A stretch of DNA of 64,000 bases from Jeongeupia wiesaeckerbachi (GTDB taxonomy: Bacteria > Pseudomonadota > Gammaproteobacteria > Burkholderiales > Chitinibacteraceae), in contig NZ_CP136946.1 of assembly GCF_050916355.1 (NCBI RefSeq), forward strand, positions 930,001 to 994,000, read 5' to 3'. This document shows positions 37,470 to 45,685 of the stretch, one piece after another (positions within the stretch are counted from its first letter, which is position 1; each line of letters begins with the position of its first letter). The position numbers were made by a program, and so were the translations under genes. The notes beneath the pieces were generated by a model. The model searched no databases, was not told the origin of the DNA, and saw nothing but the letters and a program-made list of their open reading frames with translations.

Positions 37470-38471
37470 CTATCGCCACGGCCGGTTGTAGGCGCCCAGC
37501 GTCTGCTGGTGGCCTTCGGCCAGCGGCGCCAGCGTGTCGAGCCAGGCCGGCTTGACGCTGTAGCGCGCATCGCCGGCCGCATCGATCGCCGCGCGCAGCG
37601 TCCTGCTCACCGCGGTCACATAGGCCGGGCTGCGCTGGCGGCCTTCGACCTTGATCGCCTTGACGCCGATACGCATCAGCTCGGGCAGCACCGCCAGCGT
37701 GTTCAGGCTGGTCGGCTCTTCGAGCGCGTAATAGGTATCGCCTTCGACGTCGAAGCGGCCCTTGCACAAGGTCGGATAGCCGGCCGGCTCACCCTCGCCG
37801 TAGCGGTCGATCAGGATGCCGGCGAGCCGCGCGTCCATCGCCTTGCCTTGCGGCGCCCAGCGCACGAACGCCGCCGGTGAGCAGACGCCATGGGTGTTCG
37901 GCGACTGGCCGGTGGCGTAGCTGCTGAGGATGCAGCGGCCTTCGGCCATCACGCACAGGCTGCCGAAGCCGAACACCTCGATCTCGACCGAGGTTTTGCC
38001 GATCACCGCCTCGACCTGCGGCAAGGTCAGCACCCGCGGCAGCACCGCGCGGCGCACGCCAAAGCACTCCTGCGCCAGATTGATCGCATCGGCATTGGTC
38101 GCCGAGCCCTGCACCGACAGGTGCAGGCGCAATTGCGGATGGGTCCGGTGCGCGTAGGCCAGCAGGCCGAGGTCGGCGAGGATCACCGCATCGACGCCAA
38201 ACTCGGCGGCCCGGTCGATCGCCCGGAGCCATTCGGCCAGCCTGCCGGCCTGGGCATAGGTATTGATCGCGACCAGCACCTCGCGATCGCGGGCGTGCGC
38301 GTAGGCGACGCCGTCGCGGATCTGCGCGTCGCCGAAGTTGAGGCCGGCGAAATTGCGGGCATTGGTGGCGTTCTTGAAGCCGAGATAGACGGCATCGGCA
38401 CCGTGATCGATCGCGGCCTTCAGCGCCGGCAGGCTGCCGGCGGGACAGACGAGCTGCGGCTTGGCGGGCAT
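37470..38471 (-). CDS. ubiU: Oxygen-independent ubiquinone hydroxylase subunit UbiU
   Basis: 333 residues, U32 family. Cluster cysteines at 173, 180, 197 and 236, with the same spacing as E. coli UbiU (169, 176, 193, 232). N terminus LVCPAGSLPALKAAIDHGADAVYLGFK is typical of the family. AAGGAG lies before ATG 38471; the frame is open to 38501. First gene of ubiUVT. An FNR-like site upstream suggests anaerobic induction, which fits the function. Confidence 0.95.
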   Translation of the reverse strand: MPAKPQLVCPAGSLPALKAAIDHGADAVYLGFKNATNARNFAGLNFGDAQIRDGVAYAHARDREVLVAINTYAQAGRLAEWLRAIDRAAEFGVDAVILADLGLLAYAHRTHPQLRLHLSVQGSATNADAINLAQECFGVRRAVLPRVLTLPQVEAVIGKTSVEIEVFGFGSLCVMAEGRCILSSYATGQSPNTHGVCSPAAFVRWAPQGKAMDARLAGILIDRYGEGEPAGYPTLCKGRFDVEGDTYYALEEPTSLNTLAVLPELMRIGVKAIKVEGRQRSPAYVTAVSRTLRAAIDAAGDARYSVKPAWLDTLAPLAEGHQQTLGAYNRPWR

Positions 38472-38524
38472 GGGCTCTCCTTGCATATGGGGCAAGACCA
38501 TAGTCCCGCGACCGCCGGTGCGGC

Positions 38525-38538
38525 TTAACCCAGATCAA
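38525..38538 (-). promoter_or_regulatory. FNR/ANR-like site upstream of ubiUVT
   Basis: On the minus strand TTGATCTGGGTTAA, 12 of 14 positions identical to the FNR/ANR palindrome TTGATCTGGATCAA. It lies about 60 nt before the ubiU start. The left half is perfect, the right half degenerate. Confidence 0.55.
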
Positions 38539-38636
38539 GCTTTACCCAACTGCAACGCCACGGCGTAGCAAAGTGTTTGCCACTACGGGCCATCCCGGAT
38601 GCGATAATTCCCGATGCATTGACTGCGGCCGCGGTG

Positions 38637-38653
38637 TCAAACTAGACGTTTGA
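38637..38653. promoter_or_regulatory. Inverted repeat in the gnd leader
   Basis: TCAAAC, five bases, GTTTGA. It follows a possible -35 (TTGACT, 38619-38624) at the place where the -10 would be, so it may be an operator for gnd. About 115 bp of leader separate it from the gnd ATG. The rest of the ubiU-gnd gap shows no other recognised element. Confidence 0.35.
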
Positions 38654-38766
38654 GCGGCACCATAGACCGCAAACCGTGATGCGGCACCCCAGCGGTGCCC
38701 CCTGCCCCTGTGGGCCCGACAAGCGCCTGGCCTTGTCCCGCCCCGCAACAGAATAAGGACAATTGC

Positions 38767-39678
38767 ATGAACATCGGACTCATCGGTCTCGGCAAAATGG
38801 GCGGCAATATGGCTCGCCGTCTCGCCCGTAGCGGCGCTACCGTGTTCGGTTTCGACGTCAGCGCGGAAACCCGCAATCAGCTGTCGGCCGAAAACACCAA
38901 TATCCGCGCCTTCGACTCGGTCGAAACCCTGATCGCCGAACTGCCGACGCCGCGCGTCGTCTGGATGATGCTGCCGTCGGGTGAAATCAGCGAGTCGATG
39001 TTCGCCAAGCTCAAGGGCTTGCTGGCACCGGGCGACCTGATCGTCGATGGCGCCAACGCGATGTACAAGGACAGCCAGCGCCACGCGGCCGAACTCGCCA
39101 CCGTCGGCCTGAAGTTCGTCGATGCCGGCGTATCGGGCGGCGTCTGGGGTCTGGCCAACGGCTACACCATCATGCTCGGCGGCGACAAGGACGCGGTCGC
39201 GCAAGTCGAGCCGTTCATCAAGCTCCTGGCACCGGGTCCGGATCTGGGCTGGATCCACTGCGGCCCGGCCGGCGCGGGTCACTACACCAAGATGGTCCAC
39301 AACGGCATCGAGTACGGCATGATGCAGGCCTTCGCCGAAGGCTTCGCGCTGCTCGAAGCCAAGAAGGACTTCGACCTCGACGTCGCCGAAATCGCCGAAA
39401 CCTGGCGCCATGGCTCGGTCGTGCGTTCGTGGCTGCTCGACCTGACCGCTGCGGCGCTGAAGGAAGACAGCCAGCTCGACGGCCTGCAGCCTTACGTGAC
39501 CGACTCGGGCGAAGGCCGCTGGACCGTGCTGGAATCGGTCGAGCTCGGCGTTCCGGCCCCGGTCATCGCCAGCGCGCTGTACGCCCGCTTCGCCAGCCGC
39601 GGCAACGACGACTACGGCATGAAGCTGCTGCAACTGATGCGCAATGCCTTTGGCGGTCACGCCATTGCGAAGAAGTGA
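38767..39678 (+). CDS. gnd: 6-phosphogluconate dehydrogenase (decarboxylating), short form
   Basis: 303 residues, the short GndA-like branch (classical Gnd is about 470). NAD(P) motif GLIGLGKMGGNMARRLARSG at 4-23, DAGVSGGVWGLANGY (substrate-binding), GPAGAGHYTKMVHNGIEYGMMQAFAEG with the catalytic Lys and Asn. Oxidises 6-phosphogluconate to ribulose 5-phosphate; short forms often prefer NAD. AAGGA before ATG 38767. Odd point: the last 26 bp of the gene, including the stop, are repeated three more times in tandem downstream. Confidence 0.94.
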   Translation: MNIGLIGLGKMGGNMARRLARSGATVFGFDVSAETRNQLSAENTNIRAFDSVETLIAELPTPRVVWMMLPSGEISESMFAKLKGLLAPGDLIVDGANAMYKDSQRHAAELATVGLKFVDAGVSGGVWGLANGYTIMLGGDKDAVAQVEPFIKLLAPGPDLGWIHCGPAGAGHYTKMVHNGIEYGMMQAFAEGFALLEAKKDFDLDVAEIAETWRHGSVVRSWLLDLTAAALKEDSQLDGLQPYVTDSGEGRWTVLESVELGVPAPVIASALYARFASRGNDDYGMKLLQLMRNAFGGHAIAKK

Positions 39679-39756
39679 GCGGTCACGCCATTGCGAAGAA
39701 GTGAGCGGTCACGCCATTGCAAAAAAGCGGGCGGTCACGCCGTCGCGAAGCAGTGA
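39653..39756. repeat. 26-bp tandem repeat, four units, starting inside gnd
   Basis: Units at 39653-39678, 39679-39704, 39705-39730 and 39731-39756, each beginning GCGGTCACGCC. Units 1 and 2 are identical; unit 3 differs in its last ten bases and unit 4 at scattered positions. Unit 1 is the 3' end of gnd (coding GHAIAKK and the TGA). A truncated fifth start, GCGGCACGCC, follows at 39757. Confidence 0.93.
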
Positions 39757-39822
39757 GCGGCACGCCATCACCACGCCGTAAGCGCTGAACCTAGCGCCCG
39801 GCGGCTTGGTCCCTGCCATATG

Positions 39823-39850
39823 AAAAAGGCCGCATTCAGCGGCCTTTTTT
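39823..39850. terminator. Bidirectional terminator between gnd and the Sel1-like gene
   Basis: AAAAAGGCCGC, loop ATTCA, GCGGCCTTTTTT. Confidence 0.9.
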
Positions 39851-39854
39851 GCGT

Positions 39855-40283
39855 TCAGCGCCACGGGCACAGCACCATGCAGGCAAACAGGCACGGCACG
39901 TGCCGCAGCATCAGCGCATAGGCCTTGGCGTCCCCCGCGAGCCAGCCACGGGCAAACCACTGACCGGCCAGATAGCGGCGCACATCGCCGCTGGCGTGGC
40001 GGGTTGCGGCCAGCCGGCCGTGCAGCGCCAGCATCCCCAGCGGTCGGTAACTGCCGGCATAGCGCTGCGCCGCCGCCAGACGCAAATAGCGTTCGGCCGC
40101 GACATCGTCGCGCGCCAGTTCGCGCCCCGCCATCAGCAAGACCGCGACGTTGTAGCACGCGGCGGCATGGCCGGCGTCGGCGAGCTGGCGAAAGCGGCAG
40201 ATCGCGCGTTCGCGTGTGGTCGGATCGGCAAATTCCAGGCAAGCACCGCGAAAATCCGCGGACGCCGACTCGGGCGCACCCAT
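39855..40283 (-). CDS. Sel1-repeat-like protein, unknown role
   Basis: 142 residues. Contains helical repeats resembling Sel1/TPR units: RFRQLADAGHAAACYNVAVLLMAG, ARDDVAAERYLRLAAAQRYAGSYRPLGMLALHG and a less regular third. Six cysteines. No signal peptide. Such repeats mediate protein contacts. GAGGAG before ATG 40283 decides the start; the frame is open far upstream but without a plausible start. Divergent from the DUF2520 gene. Confidence 0.7.
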   Translation of the reverse strand: MGAPESASADFRGACLEFADPTTRERAICRFRQLADAGHAAACYNVAVLLMAGRELARDDVAAERYLRLAAAQRYAGSYRPLGMLALHGRLAATRHASGDVRRYLAGQWFARGWLAGDAKAYALMLRHVPCLFACMVLCPWR

Positions 40284-40406
40284 GTCGAACTCCTCTACGT
40301 CGATGCAGGCGTTGTCCGGGTACGCGGCGACGTACACAATCGGACCAATCTGACACGGTCGTCGCCCGTGTCGCTCTCCACTGTAGTTCACCGCAAGGGA
40401 ATCGAA

Positions 40407-41282
40407 TTGGCCCAGGATGCCGCAGTACCGCGACTCAATCTGATCGGCGGCGGCCGGCTCGGCCGCACGCTCGCGCGGGCCTGGCGCGATGCCGGCGTCG
40501 TGGCGGTGGGGGCCGTTGCCTGCCGCTCGCCCGCCACCGCCCGCGACGCACTGGCCTTCATCGGCGCCGGCACACCGTACGCCAGTCTGGCCGGGCTGCC
40601 GCCGGCCGAATTGTGGCTGATCGCCACCGGCGACGGCGAAATCGGCGCCGTTGCCGCCGAACTCGCGTCGCGGAGCGCGGTGCGCCACGGCGATCTGGTC
40701 TGCCACGCCAGTGGCGCGCTCGATGCCAGCGTGCTGGCGCCCTTGCTGGCGTGCGGCGCCCGGCTCGGCGGCCTGCATCCGGCGCTGAGCTTCGCCGATC
40801 CGGCCCGGGCGCTCGGCCAGCTTGCCGGAACGCCGTGCGCGCTCGACGGCGATGCCGCGACGTTGCCGATGCTGGATGCGCTGGCGCGCGCCTTTGGCGG
40901 TGCGCCCTTCGCGCTCGCACCGGGCGGCAAGGCGGCGTATCACGCGGCGATGGTGATGGGATCGAACTATCTGGTCGCGCTGACGGCGCTGGCGCAGCAA
41001 CTGGCCACGCAGGCCGGCATCGCGCCGGAAACGGCCTTGGCGGTGCTCGGCCCGTTGATGCGGCAGACGCTCGCCAACGCGCTCGAACTCGGCCCGGCGG
41101 CGGCACTGACCGGACCGATCGCCCGCGGCGATGCCGGCACCGTGACGCGGCATCTGGCGGTGATCGACGATCCGGTCGCGCGCGACGCGTATCTGGCGCT
41201 GGGCCGCGCGACGCTGGGCCTTGCCGCGCCACGGCTCGCCGACGAGCAGCAGGCGGCACTGGCCGCGCTGTTGCACGGCTAG
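40407..41282 (+). CDS. Rossmann-like / DUF2520 domain protein
   Basis: 291 residues. N-terminal NAD(P)-binding fold (PRLNLIGGGRLGRTLARAW, 8-26), then a C-terminal helical DUF2520 domain (GKAAYHAAMVMGSNYLVALTALAQQL, LGPLMRQTLANAL, GPIARGDAGTVTRHL). The architecture resembles 6-phosphogluconate/ketopantoate-type dehydrogenases, but no reaction is established. No ATG fits: the frame is open without an ATG near the fold, and TTG 40407 with AAGGGA six bases upstream is the best start. Confidence 0.82.
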   Translation: MAQDAAVPRLNLIGGGRLGRTLARAWRDAGVVAVGAVACRSPATARDALAFIGAGTPYASLAGLPPAELWLIATGDGEIGAVAAELASRSAVRHGDLVCHASGALDASVLAPLLACGARLGGLHPALSFADPARALGQLAGTPCALDGDAATLPMLDALARAFGGAPFALAPGGKAAYHAAMVMGSNYLVALTALAQQLATQAGIAPETALAVLGPLMRQTLANALELGPAAALTGPIARGDAGTVTRHLAVIDDPVARDAYLALGRATLGLAAPRLADEQQAALAALLHG

Positions 41283-41428
41283 CAGAGCTTTCGCTCAAGC
41301 CCCTGGGTTTGGTCTCAAGCGGCAGCGCCCGAAGAAGCGGCCAAGCCGGCCGGCAAGGCTCGCACCGCGTCTCTCAGCAACTCGCTTCGATCACACGGAC
41401 CGCCATGCGGTCGGTTGCGTTAGCGCCC

Positions 41429-42481
41429 TCAGCGCGGCAGTGGCTGGATCGCGTCGATGATCCGCCCGGACGCGATCAGGCCGCGGAACTCGTCGGCGAG
41501 CCAGTCGCCAGCCGACAGCGCGGTCTGCCACGTCCTGATCCGTTCGGCGTCGCGGCCGTGAAAGCGCTTGAAATCGCGCCGGCTCGGAATCCGTCCGCCC
41601 GGCAGCCGGGCGATCCAGTCATTCGACGGCACGATCAACAGCGTGCGGTCGAGATGGCGCGGCTTGCGCCACGGCAGGAACTGATCGAGCCAGCCGGTGA
41701 CGACGCGTTCGGAAAAGTGCGGCAGCAGCATCAGCCCCTGCCGTTCGGCCAGCGGCAGATCCATGTGGTAGTCGATCAGACCGCCGTCGTAATACGCGCC
41801 GGCAGGTAGGCCCGGCAGATCGTGCACCGGTGCAATCACGCCAGGAATCGCCGCGGTCGCCATCAGCACAGCGGCCATGGCCTCGCCGGTCAGCGGCGCG
41901 TAGCCGGTCGGAATGCCGTCGTCGCGATAGCGCGCCGCGTCACCGGTGTGCAGTACGTGCCGGTGCAAATGGCCGCCGAGCGCCGGCCGGCTCAGCGCAT
42001 TGGCCAGCACCATCCGTGCCAGCGCGGCGTTCTCGCCCCATCCGCCGTCGCGGCCGTGGACGCGGCGGGCAACGATGATGTTCAGCGCCACCAGCGGGTT
42101 GGTGGCGATCTCGGCGGCGCCGGTGTCGCCGAGCAGCACGTCGAGCAAGCGCCGGGCTTCGGCGGTCACTTCGGCGATGTCGGGTCGTTCACTGTAGCGC
42201 TGCGCCAGATACGCCGATTCGAAACGGCTCAGCGCTGCCAGCGGATCGCGTTGCGCCAGACACGCCAGCCGCCATGCGCCGATCGATGCGCCGACCGCGG
42301 TCAGCGGCGTCTTGCGCTGCGCCTGCCATTCGCCGAACACCGCGCGATCCAGTCTGGAGAGCACCAGCCATTTCGGCCCGCCAGCGGCGGCACCGACGTG
42401 GCTGAACAGCTCGGGATCGAAGCCGTCGCGGCGGATCCGCGCCAGCGCTTCGGCGCCGGCGTACAGCGTCAGCGCATTCAT
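41429..42481 (-). CDS. Patatin-like serine hydrolase
   Basis: 350 residues. The patatin catalytic dyad is recognisable: an oxyanion loop GAAAGGPKW near 31-39, nucleophile GASIG near 65-69, and the Asp motif YYDGGLIDYH near 230. No signal peptide, so probably cytosolic; substrate (phospholipid or other acyl ester) unknown. The ATG at 42481 overlaps the rsuA stop by 4 bp, so the two are translated together. Confidence 0.8.
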   Translation of the reverse strand: MNALTLYAGAEALARIRRDGFDPELFSHVGAAAGGPKWLVLSRLDRAVFGEWQAQRKTPLTAVGASIGAWRLACLAQRDPLAALSRFESAYLAQRYSERPDIAEVTAEARRLLDVLLGDTGAAEIATNPLVALNIIVARRVHGRDGGWGENAALARMVLANALSRPALGGHLHRHVLHTGDAARYRDDGIPTGYAPLTGEAMAAVLMATAAIPGVIAPVHDLPGLPAGAYYDGGLIDYHMDLPLAERQGLMLLPHFSERVVTGWLDQFLPWRKPRHLDRTLLIVPSNDWIARLPGGRIPSRRDFKRFHGRDAERIRTWQTALSAGDWLADEFRGLIASGRIIDAIQPLPR

Positions 42482-43197
42482 GCGTTCTGGTTCAAGCGGG
42501 CCAGCATCGCCTCGTCCAGATAGCACCACTCGCCCTCGGAGAGTCCCAGGCTATCGAGTGTCAAACCGCCGATCTGGCTGCGCACCAGCGCCTCGCAGCG
42601 GTTGCCGGCGGCGGCGAGCATCCGTTTGACCTGGTGATACTTGCCCTGATCGAGCGTCATTTCGACGTGCAAGGGGTCGATCAGCCGCGCCGCCAGCGCG
42701 GCGATCGGCGCCGGCTCGTCGATCAGCTTCACGCCGGCCAGTAGTTGCTCGACCAGCGATTCGTCGACCTCGTGCTTCAGCGTCGCGACGTACACCTTGT
42801 TCTGGTGATGCTTCGGATGACCCTGGGTGTGGATGAAAGGGCCGTCGTCGGACAGCAGCAGCATGCCGGTGGTGTCGTGATCGAGCCGGCCGACCGGCTG
42901 GACGTCGCGCCACAGAAACTGCTCGGGCAGCAGCGTGTGCACACCCGGGTGGTGACTGGGCTTGCGCGAGCATTCAATATTGCCCGGCTTGTTCAGCACG
43001 ATGTAGACGTGCTCGCGCACAGGCCATTCCTCGTCGAACACGGTCAGCACCATGCCGGTCGGGTCCAGCGGCAGCTTGTAGCCGCTGGCAGGCTCGCCGT
43101 TGACGAGGACGTCGCCGTCGTTGATCAGTTGCTGGCAGCCCTTGCGGGTGCCGAATCCCTGGCTTTGCAGGAGGCGGTCGAGAGTCAGTTTCTTCAT
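42478..43197 (-). CDS. rsuA: 16S rRNA pseudouridine synthase, RsuA family
   Basis: 239 residues. N-terminal S4 RNA-binding domain (LDRLLQSQGFGTRKGCQQLINDGDVLVNG) and the synthase core with the catalytic Asp in GRLDHDTTGMLLLSDDG; ECSRKPSHHPGV is the RsuA-type loop and KYHQVKRMLAAAGNRCEAL the C-terminal motif. Probably converts U516 of 16S rRNA. Coupled to the downstream patatin-like gene by a 4-bp overlap. Confidence 0.92.
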   Translation of the reverse strand: MKKLTLDRLLQSQGFGTRKGCQQLINDGDVLVNGEPASGYKLPLDPTGMVLTVFDEEWPVREHVYIVLNKPGNIECSRKPSHHPGVHTLLPEQFLWRDVQPVGRLDHDTTGMLLLSDDGPFIHTQGHPKHHQNKVYVATLKHEVDESLVEQLLAGVKLIDEPAPIAALAARLIDPLHVEMTLDQGKYHQVKRMLAAAGNRCEALVRSQIGGLTLDSLGLSEGEWCYLDEAMLARLNQNA

Positions 43198-43600
43198 GCG
43201 GCCAGAGGCTAGCGCATGCGCGCCGACGCGTACAGCCTCGGACGGCGGGCGGGCCTGGCTGCGGCAACACGATGATTCGCAGCGCGAATGTTGCGGAATT
43301 GGTCACTTCTGGCGGTTTTTCTGGCCGACCGGACAACGCTGGCGGCATCCTGCCCATCGATTGCAAACGGCATTCTGCTTACAAGCAATGCCATAGGCAT
43401 GAACCCCTGCCGATACCGAGCTTGTGCCAAATCAAACCTTGCCGGCGCAGTGTTTCATATGCTGATGTGCTGCGCGCCGATGCAGACGCTAGCAATCCGT
43501 CAGCCCATCCAGCGCTGACGACGTGCTTGCTCTGTTTGTTTTATCCGCCATCGCCGGCCATACTGCGGCGCATATCCAACACCCCGGTTTTACCGCTTGC
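43198..43600. other. Intergenic region between rsuA and marR
   Basis: About 400 bp with lower GC than its surroundings toward the marR end. I see no convincing gene; open frames are short and lack ribosome sites. It must hold the divergent promoters of rsuA and marR. Confidence 0.5.
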
Positions 43601-43635
43601 CATGTTTTAGTTCGAAATGATACTATCAAAACATG
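43601..43635. promoter_or_regulatory. Candidate MarR operator overlapping the marR start
   Basis: CATGTTTT at 43601-43608 faces AAAACATG at 43628-43635, and inside it TAGT and ACTA add further symmetry. The right arm includes the marR start codon. The size and position suit autorepression by a MarR dimer. Confidence 0.6.
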
Positions 43636-44154
43636 AATACTAGATTCGGCACCCCTATCAGCTTCGCCCCGGTTGAACAGAAGATCGATCGGGTGTGCGA
43701 ACGCGCCACGGCGCCCGACGTGCTGCAGGCTCGGCAGAACGTGATCCTGAGCCACCTGGTCCGCCATATCCAGACGGCTCAGGCGGCACGCTCCAACACC
43801 TTTCTGCGCGAGTACGAACTGAACGCGGTGAGCTTTACCGCGCTGATGATGCTGTTCAGCTCGCCCGAGTGCGCGCTGAACCCGTCGGAACTCGCCGACG
43901 CAACCGGCGAATCGCGCGCCAACGTCACACGGATCTGCGACGAACTCGTCGCCAAGCAGTTGCTGACCCGCTCGCCCAACGGCGAGGACCGCCGCCGCGT
44001 CGACCTGCGACTGGCACCGGAAGGCGAAGACCTCGTGCAGCGCTTTTTGCCACAGATGCGCGACCGGGTTCATAACGTCTTCAATGTGCTGAGCGAAGAT
44101 GAGCGCGACACGCTGGAAAACCTGCTCAAGCGCGTGCTGACCGAATTGGGGTGA
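43633..44154 (+). CDS. MarR-family repressor (EmrR/MprA-like)
   Basis: 173 residues. Winged helix-turn-helix of the MarR family: LSHLVRHIQTAQAARSNTFLREYELNAVSFTALMMLFSSPECALNPSELADATGESRANVTRICDELVAKQLLTRSPNGEDRRRVDLRLAPEG spans dimerisation helix, recognition helix and wing (DRRRVDLRLT-like). Located directly before a NodT-EmrA-EmrB efflux operon, exactly as mprA stands before emrAB, so it most likely represses that operon and is relieved by toxic phenolics or drugs. No ribosome site is obvious before ATG 43633. Confidence 0.92.
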   Translation: MNTRFGTPISFAPVEQKIDRVCERATAPDVLQARQNVILSHLVRHIQTAQAARSNTFLREYELNAVSFTALMMLFSSPECALNPSELADATGESRANVTRICDELVAKQLLTRSPNGEDRRRVDLRLAPEGEDLVQRFLPQMRDRVHNVFNVLSEDERDTLENLLKRVLTELG

Positions 44155-44172
44155 CCCCGGCCATCAGGCCGG

Positions 44173-44199
44173 CGCGCACCTGGCGGTGCGCGTTTTTTT
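44173..44199 (+). terminator. Terminator or attenuator between marR and the efflux genes
   Basis: CGCGCACC, loop TGGC, GGTGCGCG, then seven T. It lies just 18 nt before the outer-membrane channel gene, so either the efflux genes have their own promoter or some transcripts read through. Confidence 0.8.
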
Positions 44200-44216
44200 A
44201 TCCGGACAATCAATAT

Positions 44217-45671
44217 ATGAAATATTCACCAATGAAGATCGTTGCCCCGCTGGCGCTGGCGCTCCTCGCCGGCTGCGCCTTCATGCCCAAGGATGAAGCA
44301 ACGCTGCCGCAGCGCGATATCGCCAGTGCCGAGCTGCCCAAGCACATCAAGCTGGCACGCGAAGGCTGGCCCGAAGCACGCTGGTGGACCGCCTATCGCG
44401 ATCCGCAGCTCGACGCCCTGATGGATGCGGCGATCAAGGATGCACCGAGTCTGGCGACCGCCGAAGCGCGGCTGCGCACCGCGCGCGCCGCCCTGCAACA
44501 ACAACGCGGTGCCGACGGTCTCACCATCGATTTCAGCGCCCAGGTCGACCGCCAGTACATCTCGGCCACCGGCCTGTTCCCGCCGCCGATTGGCGGCGAG
44601 TGGTACACCGAGGGCAAGGTCGGCTTCAACGGCAACTGGGATTTCGACTTCTGGGGCAAGAACCGCGCCCGGGTCGCCGCGGCGCTCGGCGAAGCCAACG
44701 CCCGGCTGGCCGAAAGCGCCAGCGCCGAGCAGACGCTGGCCGCAGCGGTGACACAGAGCTATTTCACGCTACAGGCCGACTGGGCCCGTCAGGCCAACTT
44801 CAAGCAGCAACAGCAGACGCAGACTGCGCTGGCCGCGACGCGCCAGAAGCTCGTTGCCCAAGGGCTGGCGGCGATCGATACGCAGAAGCGCATCGAGGCC
44901 GATGTCGCAGCGACCGAGCAGAAAATCGCCGCGCTCGATAGCGCAGCGGTGCGTGAACGCGAAGCATTGCGGGCGCTGGTCGGCAGCGATGCGCTTGTCG
45001 ACGGCCTGAAGCCGCAGCCGTTGCCGCAAGGCGTCGGCGGCTTGCCGAAAACGCTCGGCATCGAATTGCTCGCCCGCCGGCCGGACCTGCAGGCGGCGCG
45101 CTGGCGCGTCGAAGCGTCGATGAACCAGATCGAAGCGTCCAAGGCGGCGTACTACCCGACGGTCAATCTGAATCTGTTCGCCGGTTTCGACACGATTTCG
45201 ATGTCGGACCTGTTCGATCGCGGCAGCCGCCAGATCAATCTGGTGCCGAACTTCACCTTGCCGATCTTCGAGAACGGCCGGCTCGACGCCCAGTTGCACG
45301 GCGCCAACGCGCAGCGCAGCGCCGCCGTCGCCGATTACAACCAGAGCGTGCTGAACGCCGTGCGCGACGTCGCCCAGGGCGCCGCCGCCGTGCAGGGGAT
45401 TGCGCGCGAAGGCGACGCACTGCAACGCAACCGCGCCGCGACCGACGCCGTTTACGCCAGCACGCAGAAACGCTTCAAGCAAGGCCTGACCGATCGCGGC
45501 AGCCTGCTCGCCGCCGAACTGCCGCTGCGCAGCCTCGACGACCAGACGCTGCAGCTGCAGAGCCAGCGGCTGATCGCCGACGTCGCGCTGATCAAGGCAC
45601 TGGGCGGCGGCTATCGCGCCGATCCGGGCAGCAGCACCGAACAGGCCCACGCCGAACAACACAAAAACTGA
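44217..45671 (+). CDS. Outer-membrane efflux channel lipoprotein, NodT family
   Basis: 484 residues from ATG 44217 (ATG 44232 is also possible). Lipobox LLAGC, then the TolC-like double repeat of the RND/NodT family: WPEARWWTAYRDPQLDALMDAAIKDAPSLATAEARLRTARA and the second half RRPDLQAARWRVEASMNQIEASKAAYYPTVNLN. Forms the trimeric exit channel of the tripartite pump with EmrA and EmrB, whose genes follow after 14 and 12 bp. The long helical stretches (about 180-270 and 390-450) form the periplasmic tunnel. Confidence 0.93.
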   Translation: MKYSPMKIVAPLALALLAGCAFMPKDEATLPQRDIASAELPKHIKLAREGWPEARWWTAYRDPQLDALMDAAIKDAPSLATAEARLRTARAALQQQRGADGLTIDFSAQVDRQYISATGLFPPPIGGEWYTEGKVGFNGNWDFDFWGKNRARVAAALGEANARLAESASAEQTLAAAVTQSYFTLQADWARQANFKQQQQTQTALAATRQKLVAQGLAAIDTQKRIEADVAATEQKIAALDSAAVREREALRALVGSDALVDGLKPQPLPQGVGGLPKTLGIELLARRPDLQAARWRVEASMNQIEASKAAYYPTVNLNLFAGFDTISMSDLFDRGSRQINLVPNFTLPIFENGRLDAQLHGANAQRSAAVADYNQSVLNAVRDVAQGAAAVQGIAREGDALQRNRAATDAVYASTQKRFKQGLTDRGSLLAAELPLRSLDDQTLQLQSQRLIADVALIKALGGGYRADPGSSTEQAHAEQHKN

Positions 45672-45685
45672 ATCCGGAGATATCC

